From positions 62,001 through 126,000 of the forward strand of contig JAVTVY010033653.1 in NCBI GenBank assembly GCA_036873755.1: a stretch of 64,000 nucleotides of DNA, in the 5' to 3' direction. Made by a program: the position numbers and the translations under genes. Origin of the DNA: Hanleya hanleyi. Taxonomy: Eukaryota; Mollusca; Polyplacophora; Lepidopleurida; Hanleyidae. The notes under the pieces were generated by a model, which ran no database searches, was not told the origin of the DNA, and was given only the letters and a program-made list of their open reading frames with translations. Positions 50,966 through 61,531 of the stretch are shown piece by piece (within the stretch, counting starts at the first letter, position 1; each line of letters begins with the position of its first letter).

Positions 50966-53186
50966 GCTTGTTCTAGTCCTTCCTTCTGTGCCCCACTGAC
51001 AGAGCTCTGGCCTAAACCACCAGTTCCATTGCTTGTTCTAGTCCTTCCTTCTGTGCCCCACTGACAGAGCTCTGGCCTAAACCACCAGTTCCATTGCTTG
51101 TTCTAGTCCTTCCTTCTGTGCCCCACTGGCAGAGCTCTGGCCTAAACCACCAGTTCCATTGCTTGTTCTAGTCCTTCCTTCTGTGCCCCACTGGCAGAGC
51201 TCTGGCCTAAACCACTAGTTCCATTGTTTGCTCTAGCCCTTCTTCCTGTGCCCCACTGACAGAGCTCTGGCATAAACTAAACCATTAGTTCCATTGCTTG
51301 TTCTAGTCCTTCCTCCTGTGCCCCACTGACAGAGCTCTGGCCTAAACCACCAGTTCCATTGCTTGTTCTAGTCCTTCCTTCTGTGCCCCACTGACAGAGC
51401 TCTGGCCTAAACCACTAGTTCCATTGCTTGTTCTAGTCCTTCCTCCTGTGCCCCACTGACGGAGCTCTGGCCTAAACCACCAGTTCCATTGCTTGTTCTA
51501 GTCCTTCCTCCTGTGTCCCACTGACAGAGCTCTGGCCTAAACCACTAGTTCCATTGCTTGTTCTAGCCCTTCTTCCTGTGCCCCACTGACAGAGCTCTGG
51601 CATAAACTAAACCATTAGTTCCATTGCTTGTTCTAGTCCTTCCTCCTGTGCCCCACTGACAGAGCTCTGGCCTAAACCACCAGTTCCATTGCTTGTTCTA
51701 GTCCTTCCCTCTGTGCCCCACTGGCAGAGCTCTGGCCTAAACCACTAGTTCCATTGATTGTTCTAGTCCTTCCTTCTGTGCCCCACTGACAGAGCTCTGG
51801 CCTAAACCACCAGTTCCATTCCTTGTTCTAGTCCTTCTTCCTGTGCCCCACTGACAGAGCTCTGGCATAAACTAAACCATTAGTTCCATTGCTTGTTCTA
51901 GTCCTTCCTCCTATGCCCCACTGACAGAGCTCTGGCCTAAACCACCAGTTCCATTGCTTGTTCTAGTCCTTCCTTCTGTGCCCCACTGACAGAGCTCTGG
52001 CATAAACCACCGGTTCCATTGCTTGTTCTAGTCCTTCCTACTGTGCCCCACTGGCTGAGCTCTGGCCTAAACCACCAGTTCCATTGCTTGTTCTAGTCCT
52101 TCCTCCTGTGCCCCACTGACAGAGCTCTGGCATAAACCACCAGTTCCATTGCTTGTTCTAGTCCTTCCTTCTGTGCCCCACTGGCTGAGCTCTGGCCTAA
52201 ACCACCAGTTCCATTGCTTGTTCTAGTCCTTCCTTCTGTGCCCCACTGACAGAGCTCTGGTCTAAACCACCAGTTCCATTGCTTGTTCTAGTCCTTCCTC
52301 CTGTGCCCCACTGGCTGAGCTCTGGCCTAAACCACCAGTTCCATTGCTTGTTCTAGTCCTTCCTCCTGTGCCCCACTGACAGAGCTCTGGCCTAAACCAC
52401 TAGTTCCATTGCTTGTTCTAGTCCTTCCTTCTGTGCCCCACTGGCTGAGCTCTGGCCTAAACCACCAGTTCCATTGCTTGTTCTAGTCCTTCCTTCTGTG
52501 CCCCACGGACAGAGCTCTGGCATAAACCACCGGTTCCATTGCTTGTTCTAGTCCTTCCTACTGTGCCCCACTGGCTGAGCTCTGGCCTAAACCACCAGTT
52601 CCATTGCTTGTTCTAGTCCTTCCTCCTGTGCCCCACTGACAGAGCTCTGGCATAAACCACCAGTTCCATTGCTTGTTCTAGTCCTTCCTTCTGTGCCCCA
52701 CTGGCTGAGCTCTGGCCTAAACCACCAGTTCCATTGCTTGTTCTAGTCCTTCCTTCTGTGCCCCACTGACAGAGCTCTGGTCTAAACCACCAGTTCCATT
52801 GCTTGTTCTAGCCCTTCCTCCTGTGCCCCACTGGCTGAGCTCTGGCCTAAACCACCAGTTCCATTGCTTGTTCTAGTCCTTCCTCTTGTGCCCCACTGAC
52901 AGAGCTCTGGCCTAAACCACTAGTTCCATTGCTTGTTCTAGTCCTTCCTTCTGTGCCCCACTGGCTGAGCTCTGGCCTAAACCACCAGTTCCATTGCTGG
53001 TTCTAGTCCTTCCTTCTGTGCCCCTCTGACAGAGCTCTGGCCTAAACCACTAGTTCCATTGCTTGCTCTAGTCCTTCCTTCTGTGCCCCACTGGCTGAGC
53101 TCTGGCCTAAACCACTAGTTCCATTTCTTGTTCTAGTCCTTCCTCCTGTGCCACACTGGCTGAGCTCTGGCCTAAACCACTAGTTC
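50966..53186. repeat. 65-bp minisatellite, about 34 copies, with higher-order repeat
   Basis: The unit is 'gcttgttctagtccttcctt' + 'ctgtgccccactgacagagc' + 'tctggcctaaaccaccagtt' + 'ccatt'. Variants (tgacaGag or tggctGag; a 5-bp insertion giving cataaactaaaccattag) mark the units. The blocks at about 51961-52480 and 52481-53000 repeat the same order of variants 520 bp apart (8 units). It lies wholly inside the last intron of the - strand gene. Confidence 0.95.
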
Positions 53187-53196
53187 CACTGCTTTG

Positions 53197-53372
53197 ATCA
53201 ACATTTCAGTCGTCTCACGATGTTTTCATCCTATGTCTTTTCACACCCGTGACTCCACCCATCGTATTCCTTTTTCCACCATGTTTTAAGTCGGTGATAT
53301 GACTTGGCCTGGGATCAAACCTGGGACCTGGCAGTAGTGAGGCGAGTGCTCCACCACAAGGCCACCACAGTT
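53197..53372 (-). mobile_element. tRNA-derived SINE
   Basis: On the - strand, 'tggtggagcactcgcc' (complement of 53341-53356) fits an A box and 'ggtttgatccc' (complement of 53311-53321) fits a B box, about 20 bp apart. The tail continues with 'acttaaaacatggtggaaaa'. This matches the internal pol III promoter layout of tRNA-derived SINEs. Target duplications were not found. Confidence 0.6.
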
Positions 53373-53506
53373 TGGTCATACATTATTAACCTGGATATAT
53401 ATTCAGATTGAAAATCAACCTGGCTCCTCGGTGCACATTTATGAGATCAATGGAGACAGGTGAACCTGCCACACTCGTATAGTACTTAATAGACTCGTTA
53501 TCTCAC

Positions 53507-53602
53507 CTGTCTCAGGTATTCCTCTCCGTCTTTCTTGGCCTGAAGTAAGAGGTCAGCTTGACCCTTCAATACACGCACATTCCAAGCAAAGTTCTCTATC
53601 GC
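53507..53602 (-). CDS. Exon E of the - strand helical-protein gene
   Basis: The acceptor tgttatcag precedes 53602 and the donor CAG/GTGAGA follows 53507. The 96-nt exon gives 32 codons starting AIENFAWNVRVLKGQADLLL and ending GEEYLRQ, phase 0 at both ends. Charged and leucine residues are arranged as in a long helix. The 3.3-kb intron after it carries the 65-bp array and two short interspersed elements. Confidence 0.82.
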
Positions 53603-54430
53603 CTGATAACATGAAGAAGAGTATCGACCACAATGACTTTTAATGAGGTTCAAAGATCATTTTAACTGTAGACTGGAATTACACAACTGACCAAGTGAAC
53701 CTGGAGTACCCCATTGGTATTGAACAAGGTCCAAAGGTACAAACATATTATGTCAGATATTTTGTGCCTTCAGTCTGTTTGTCCAAATTTGATTTGTCAA
53801 AGGAATGTGGAGAGACAAACCAAGCTGTAGATGAGAAATCACTTCCATATAAATCTGCTCATCACTACAAGTATATTAAAGGTGAACTGCAAAGCTTTTA
53901 ATTTTATCTAAATTGTTGCTTATATACATCTTATCTTATGTGACATAACTTTTATACATTTTTGGGGCAAATAGATTTTGCAAAATTGTACTAATAACAA
54001 TATTTAAGTTATCCTGTTATAAATCCATCTTGAAAACTTACATCGCTTGTCTCTCTTGGTTTGTAGAACGTTATGACATTATAGCGGTCTCCTTCATTCA
54101 AGTTTTATTTAAATGTGACGTCATGCTACGTCGGATGAATGAGTGAGGACCACTATCTATAACGTCATGACGTTTCAAAAACAACGGGAGGCAAGTGATG
54201 ACATTTTTAAACGTTCTGGCTCTCGTTTTACGGTGGTATAAGTTTTGACTTCTCATATACCCAAAATAAAATAATAACCCACAGAACTATTACCACACAT
54301 ATTTGTAACAACTATAGAAGTTCTTGTTTTATGACATTTTAACAGAACATTGGAAAGCTTTTCAGTTCAACTTTAAAACAATGTAAAATATGCTAACCGG
54401 ACAACATCCACATGTTTTTATTGTTTATAC

Positions 54431-54523
54431 CTTGTTCAGTTTTTTGCCCTTTAAACCAGCTTGTTGACAGGCTATCTCCAACTCCTCATGCCACTCCAAC
54501 CCAGCTCTCTGACAGTGAACCAA
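54431..54523 (-). CDS. Exon D of the - strand helical-protein gene
   Basis: The acceptor atgttacag precedes 54523 and the donor AAG/GTATAA follows 54431. The 93-nt exon gives 31 codons starting LVHCQRAGLEWHEELE and ending GLKGKKLNK, phase 0 at both ends. It is predicted helical with a basic end. Confidence 0.8.
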
Positions 54524-54949
54524 CTGTAACATACAACATATATTTTCTGTAAAACAAGAAGGACATATTCTTGAAGAAAAGAAGAACATATTTTGTTACT
54601 TTAAATGCCCAAAATTTTAATCAAACATCTTCATTAAATTAAGAGATTGAAAGACAATAATTTAGCAGTTTACATGTACATGGAACAGTTAGCTGGCATA
54701 GAGAATAGTATTAGTCACACAAAGAGTAACCAGTGGAGGATGTGGGAGGTATTTCACATGGACGGACATATCCAGGCATTTCTTGGCTACACCAGCCAAG
54801 AAAGTGAAGCGAGCCCTAAGGCTGTGGACTTGGGCTAGAGGTGTTCTTGGGCTATTGGATTCAGTATCAGACTGTTTAAACATCATGTGGGAGTTCATTT
54901 AAATGAATTATTAATTGAATATTTTTACTGAGCTTATTCCGGTATAATT

Positions 54950-55283
54950 ATATGTAATTATGGTATCGGAAACAAGCATATAGTCGTTCTTGAGATATGG
55001 TGGTAATGAGAAAACCGATGGTCTGACGTACATACGTGATAATAAATTAAATCTAATTTTAGCAGTAGCCTGTGAACAGGTATGTGTCTGGAGTATGATC
55101 ACAGTGCCTTATCATTCTCCAAATATGGTCTTAAAGTCATTTGTAACAAATTTAACAGAGTTTGACATTGTGACCCAGAAAAAAATGGGTCAATCTCACT
55201 GACTTTAACGAATGCAGAGATGGACAGACAGACATTCATGATGACTATGAGGCCAATTGTGGCAAAGGGGTAAAAGAAAATGT
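54950..55283 (+). mobile_element. Hairpin-ended element fragment related to 12.0 kb
   Basis: 'cttgagatatggtggtaa' is the complement of the sequence at about 12080, 'atgggtcaatctc' also matches that copy, and the end 'ggccaattgtggcaaagggg' + 'taaaag' matches the hairpin terminus. It lies in the intron between exons C and D. Confidence 0.5.
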
Positions 55284-55488
55284 TACTGGTCATTTTATTT
55301 TTTTATTTTTATTGGGTTGAGAATTTGGCTGCCAATAGGGCCTACTGATATCAAATGAACTGGATAGGTCTCTGCTTTGGAAAGATTTGTTCACTTATAC
55401 AGAACATAAATGTTATGTAGAAGGTATACCAATGCAGACATGGACTTAAATAGATACTGGTACCTTGGCTTGATGTGTAATTCATTAC

Positions 55489-55542
55489 CTTTTCATAAAC
55501 GGTGTCAGCATTCACAATCAGAGCCTTGCACTCCTCAACCAA
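55489..55542 (-). CDS. Exon C of the - strand helical-protein gene
   Basis: The acceptor atccacag precedes 55542 and the donor AAG/GTAATG follows 55489. The 54-nt exon encodes 18 residues, LVEECKALIVNADTVYEK, in phase 0 at both ends. Read with exon B, the heptad-like spacing continues (LLAFEELVEECKALI). Confidence 0.78.
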
Positions 55543-55757
55543 CTGTGGATAGATGGGAAGTGACTCAAATCAGTCAGCAGTTATAAACAAATTCTATCAC
55601 TCGTGACACTAGAGATATTGTCCCCTGTATTTTAACCATGAAAGAAAATCACTCCACTGACTTTCTTCTTGAGAGAGTGATGGAAAATCTGGGGAGCGAT
55701 TTTAATGTAATGCTAAACAATTCGGAGAGTTAACACTATAAGTGACCTAAAGATAGT

Positions 55758-56697
55758 GAATCACTCTCCTAAACCACAGAAATTGTAAACATTCAACTGT
55801 GATTCACTCTCCTAAACCATAGAAATTGTGAACATTCAACTGTGATTCACTCTCCTAAACCATAGAAATTGTAAACATTCAACTGTGATTCACTCTCCTA
55901 AACCATAGAAATTGTAAACATTCAACTGTGATTCACTCTCCTAAACCATAGAAATTGTAAACATTCAACTGTTAGTCACTTTTCTAAACCACAGAAATTG
56001 TAAACATTCAACTGTGATTCACTCTCCTAAACCATAGAAATTGTAAACATTCAACTGTGATTCACTCTCCTAAACCACAGAAATTGCAAACATTCAACTG
56101 TGATTCACTCTCCTACACCATAGAAATTGTGAACATTCAACTGTGATTCACTCTCCTAAACCATAGAAATTGTAAACATTCAACTGTTAGTCACTTTCCT
56201 AAACCATAGAAATTGTAAACATTCAACTGTGATTCATTTTCCTAAACCATAGAAGCTGTAAACATTCAACTGTGAATCACTCTCCTAAACCATAGAAATT
56301 GTGAACATTCAACTGTGATTCACTCTCCTAAACCATAGAAATTGTAAACATTCAACTGTGATTCACTCCCCTAAACCATGGAAACTGTAAACATTCAATT
56401 GTGATTCACTCTCCTAAACCATAGAAACTGTAAAGCATTCAACTGTGAATCACTCTCCTAAACCATAGAAACTGTAAGTATTCGACTGTGAATCACTCTC
56501 CTAAACTATGGAAATTGTGAACATTCAACTGTGAATCAATCTCCAAAACCATAGACATTGTGAACCTTCAACTGTCACTCTCCTAAACCATAGAAACTGT
56601 AAACATTCAACTGTGAATCACTCTTCTAAACCATGGAAACTGTAAATATTCAACTGTGAATCACTCTCCTAAACCATAGAAACTCCAAATATTCACC
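55758..56697. repeat. 43-bp minisatellite, about 22 copies
   Basis: The unit is 'attcactctcctaaaccata' + 'gaaattgtaaacattcaact' + 'gtg'. Divergence increases to the right. It lies in the intron between exons B and C. Confidence 0.95.
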
Positions 56698-56699
56698 TT

Positions 56700-59330
56700 G
56701 TTTCCTCTGGTTTGAGATATTTATGCCAGTCCCTCTAATAATTAAATCACAGGAAGTTAAATTTTCCACCATGAAACTTGGGGGGTGATCAAATTTATTA
56801 GGATATGCAGTGGACAAAATGGTTAAAAATCATGCATATAATCCATTAAATATTCATTATTTCAATGATTTTGGAGAGTGATCAAATTTATTAGAACCAC
56901 TGATTGAATTTTGTCCATAAAATTGTGGGTGATTGAAATTTGGTAGGGGGGGGGGGATTATTACATGGATTACCGTAATCGAAAACTAGAACTCGTGGAC
57001 TTCGAAAACCCCATCCTATTTTGTAATTGGTATGTAATAGATCTGGGCTTTGTTCCTCATACTTATATGACAAAATAATACCCTGTCATCATTGGATATG
57101 CTCTCGGAGTGGCAGACTAAATGGTCTGGTTTGTATTTCAGTCACCCTTGAAGTGTCTGCAACAATGCTGATTGCTTGATTTATAGGTACTGTATCAATA
57201 GTTGATACCCATTTACCCAGAGTTTGTTCGAGTCACTCTCCTGGTCGTTCCTGCCATCTTGGTCGAAGTGGTCTTGGGTTTGTCATCGCAAAAGTAACAT
57301 CTCTACTAGGCTGTTCCATTAAGTCATCATAACCCGCGAATTTGGAGAGGAATGACACGGCGCTTAGGATAATAGATTTGCATAGAATTTCCCGTCAAAT
57401 ATATAGAACATGGTAGGATACAGATTGGTGACACTTGTAAAATCAGATGTGAAGCATTATCTTAAAAAAAAAAAATCTGTTTCTCAATGTCTTTTCAGAC
57501 GGGAGGAAATAATGGAGAGGCATTGTCCGCAGAAACACATGGTCAGGAAATTGAAAATATCCTCAGAAACCAACATGTTTTGATTAGTCCACTTTGGTAT
57601 AGGGTCGATAATTATGTACTCATCTCGCATTTATTCTTTTGACTCGCACACCACAGAAAGCTAAGGAATATTGAGGGAAAATGCAATTTAAACTGAACTG
57701 ATTACCGTAGCTGTTCGTATTTTGACGAATTTTTTTAAGCTGGCAAGGTGAGCTAGTCATTTTCTGAGGTATAATTTGTTTATGGGGGAAAAGCGCGAAT
57801 TTGAAATATTCATGGCTCCAGTAATTTGCTTGCAAAAAATGTTGCGAATGGATCAAGGACGGAATGAAGGAACATAGGGGGTGTCAGAGCGATTGTCATG
57901 ACAGTACAGAAAAATTGATAATCAAGCTACATTTCCTGCGCAACCGCATGGCATTTAACCAGCATTTCTCTGAATATTTTCGATAAATTTATTGATCACC
58001 AAGTGATAACTGTAACAAAAATCAAAATATGTCTGTTTCCGGAAACAGGCTAGAAAAAATTTGAGTAGGTAGGGCCACAAATTTATTTTGTTTGGGAAAT
58101 AAATTTTATTGTGATGTCCAATGCCACTGTCACATGTGCAATGTTGCTCAAGTTTATTCATGATTATCCCTCTATTCGGCACAGTAAAATTTCTTTAGGC
58201 AGAGAAACGTGCCCAATCAGCGAAAATATTCAAATTCCACGAATTCTGGCAAAATAGGTAGGCTTTTGAATCAAATATCAGACTTACTGATTAAGGAATC
58301 AACATAACTGAACATTGATTACCGGTACCAATGGGAAAAAATATTTTAAAAAAACAACTTATTTTATTTATATTTTTTATTTTTTTTTAGCACAACGTTT
58401 AATCCCTCTGATTTGAGCTGTTTGAGACAAGAAACGAGAAGAGACCTTTGAACACGCGATTTGTCGAAGAACGAAAAATTGACTTCACAATTTGATAAAT
58501 AAGTTTGGTTGTATCTTCGGGGTTTATTTCAACGCATTATTTCAATGTATTCATAATAAAACAAAATCGGCAAACTGAGATTTTCTAGCAGAGAAATGAT
58601 ATAGATTTTGACGGTCAGTTGCCGACTTCGTTCAAGGAAAAATATCAGTTCACTTGCCCGTGTCCGCCGACGCACTTCGGCTTGTGCCATTTCAAGCCAA
58701 CAACTCCGTATATTTCTTCCGAAGTTGACGGAGAATATGTTTAAAATTGCCCTAGTAATAGTTATCAGGTCAACTAAAGCGTAAACGTCGGTAAGTTTTC
58801 AATTCCCTGGTCTGGAAGTGTGCTTTATTCGCTTGTTTATTCGAGTCCGTTTATTTGAGATCGACCATCACACTTTACGGTTGTCGCAAAACCAGGCACT
58901 CTCCTACTCAAGAGATCCGAGTATAGCTAACACTTTGATTACCATCGTCACCTCTGTGCAGAGACTGATCGCTTCAAAAATACCCGGGGTATATCTATAC
59001 AACACGAACATCCGGGTGATTTCGTCAATCTCTTAACGTACAAGGACAACATCATCCACGTTCCTTGTAAAAATTACCCTACCAATTTCGAGCATTTCTT
59101 TGCAAAAAAAACGTATTCATTCTCATCTGCCATCGCCCCAAAACTATACAGACTCACAACATTACATTTGTGACCAACTAGGCAAGTTTCAGTGCCTAAG
59201 TCTTCCTAGTTTTTCCGCTCTTGATGTACAAAGTTTTCTACAGCTCAATGGCTGCCCCCATGGCCAAGGACGATTCCAATAACCCCCTCCTCCTCCGGAG
59301 GATGGGGTTAATAAAGGAGGTGAAATTAAT
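56700..59330 (-). other. Intron between exons B and C, unique part
   Basis: No exon is recognised. A G-run lies at 56946-56956. A G+C-richer stretch near 58600-58720 stands out but carries no gene signal that I can see. Confidence 0.4.
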
Positions 59331-59338
59331 TCCCATAC

Positions 59339-59407
59339 CTCTTCAAAAGCAAGCAACGCTTTCTTCAAGATCTCTGGCAAATTTCCCTGAGCTTCAAGGT
59401 ATGGATA
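59339..59407 (-). CDS. Exon B of the - strand helical-protein gene
   Basis: The acceptor tgttacag precedes 59407 and the donor GAG/GTATGG follows 59339. The 69-nt exon gives 23 codons (YPYLEAQGNLPEILKKALLA then FEE). Both boundaries are phase 0 and it joins directly to exon A. It is leucine-rich and predicted helical. Confidence 0.8.
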
Positions 59408-59994
59408 CTGTAACAAAATGAAGTAAACATCAATACTGATAAGGCAGGCTCATTACTATACAGATCAAGTGGTCCAAAGATGTGGGTAATTGCACTATTG
59501 CATTACAGGTATATAGACATATGACAAACCAATTGTTATGTAACTTTTGATGATGATGCTATTTCCTATATTTTAGCTGCCAGAGGCAGATTGCTGAAGA
59601 TTTGTGTAATCTGAGCAGCATAGAAATACACTACCTCTGATAATACATTCAAACAAGTCCGGTCTTGCAATTTGATGGGGCTGATTGTACCCTTTAACCC
59701 TAAATCAATCATCATTTAACCCCTGATACGCAAGGTCTGTATAAGATAGGAGCAGCAAAACCCTCATATTTTCAACAAAATAATTCTCATAAGAAATATG
59801 ATATGGAGGAGCAAAACAGATTAAATACAGAAAGTGTTGATATGCATCTTCATTTACTCCCAGTCACCCTGCTAATTAGACTGTAGGACTGTCTGTCAAC
59901 TTATTCTGTATTAACAGAAAGTGGCAGTGAGCTGTTTAGCTGCCTCCCCTACAGTTATTGTCTTGAAAGGGATAGAAAATCCTTGATAAAGTAT

Positions 59995-60678
59995 CCATCA
60001 CTGTCCAAAAGTATTTTTTTTTATATTTTTTTTTCCGATTTTTTTCAACTGAGCAAAAAGCCGATAAACTTTCGATGATGGCCTGTAACTGCCATTCCTC
60101 ATTAATATTCTTTTTCATATTTCTCGATGTTATAATTTTTTAAATCAAATGTACTACTATACACACTGTAATATGGACTAGACATCGACATAACAAATCT
60201 GCATGTCTGAGAGGAACCATCTTTGCTTATTTGCTGTTAACTAACAAGGAGCTCTCAAATATATATTCGAAATTTTCCGATATGTACCTTTGGGCAGGTT
60301 GTAGTTGAAGACCTCCTTGCACACCATGGGCTTTCTAAATAAGTTGCGTGCAGACAAATGTTGGTAAAATGGCAAACAAATATTTTTGGCCCAGTTGCAT
60401 AATCTAGGCCCAATTATGTAATCTACGTATATGGTTGTTAAACCATTAAATAAGCAATAATGTTCCAAGTTCAACCTTCAAAATACTTCCCTATCAATGT
60501 CTACTTCCCTGTTGAACTAGAATAATGGTGAGTGTTTTGTGGGTATCTGTAATAATTGACAGGATAGGAAAATGGATGGTCGTAACAGACCACCATACAA
60601 AGATAGGTATCAAATGCGTTTTATTCGGTTAAAAAAAATCGGAAAAATAAATAAAAAATACTTTTGGACAGTTGATGG
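59995..60678. mobile_element. Inverted repeats of about 50 bp, 580 bp apart
   Basis: 'ccatcactgtccaaaagtat' with a T-run and 'ccgatttttttcaac' (59995-60049) is matched in reverse complement at 60628-60678. Both arms include 'gtccaaaagtatttttt'. It may be a MITE or foldback remnant in the intron between exons A and B. No clear target duplication is seen. Confidence 0.45.
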
Positions 60679-61078
60679 AATTATTCTTTCATTTACAACA
60701 TACTTTTTTCAAGGGTTTTTTATTCCATTAAACCCACACCATTTTGAATTAAGACATTCTCACTGGCTCACTATTTATAGAAGACATCCCCGTCTGCATA
60801 CAAAAGCCAATTTCTATGTTCACACTTCAAAGTTTCACTTGAGTGTGAATGTAGAAATTGGGTTGTGTGTGAAGACAGAATTCCCCTGAACCAATTGACC
60901 CGTGACATAGCAGGTTTTCTATCTCAAAATCTGTCAGATGACACGACATATGTTGTTGTTGTTGCATCACCCAGTCATTGGCCCAACGTGATGCAGGTCC
61001 AATGCTAAATTCATTTTTTATAAGCATCCTCGTTATCATGATAGTGATGTATCAGTACTGTGGAGTGGGCTTAATTAC

Positions 61079-61264
61079 CTCCCCTTTCATGGTCATGACC
61101 AGTGATGTCTGGTCTCCTATGTTATTGATGCGTGTGGCTAAGAGACGGATACACTGTTTGACATTGGCGATAGGGGCCAGCCCACACGTCTCTTTGAAGT
61201 TGGACAGTGAGACCTGGACGTTGTCTCTCAAGTCAGTCCCATCTCGCAGTGGCTGTATGGCCAC
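61079..61264 (-). CDS. Internal exon, helical protein of unknown family (exon A of six seen)
   Basis: Read on the - strand, a ttttccag acceptor precedes 61264 and a GAG/GTAATT donor follows 61079. The exon is 186 nt, or 62 codons, with no stop, from VAIQPLRDGTDLRD to LVMTMKGE. Leucine, isoleucine and charged residues are spaced as in amphipathic helices (for example VKQCIRLLATRINNIG). It joins in phase 0 to five downstream exons (59407, 55542, 54523, 53602, 50170) to give a continuous 186-aa C-terminal segment. The upstream part of the gene was not found, so the true N-terminus probably lies beyond 64000. I do not recognise the family; a helical-bundle or coiled-coil protein is an inference. 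Its 5' intron holds a transposon-like element (61532-63860). Confidence 0.8.
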
Positions 61265-61531
61265 CTGGAAAACAAGTGACACATATGCAAGGATAGTAAT
61301 TATTAAATAGATAATAACATGCAATAGGTGATCATATAAACATCAGTTTCACTAAAATAATTTTCCACATTCATGAACTCTAATCTGTAATTTTTCTTTT
61401 TTATGTATTTCATTATTGCTGTTATTTTCTCTTTGAATAAGCTAGTATATTAACACCACAATGACCACCAACAGTTGACCAGCCACAAGATCATAACATG
61501 GATAATTCCTCTCCAACATTGCTCCAGTAAG

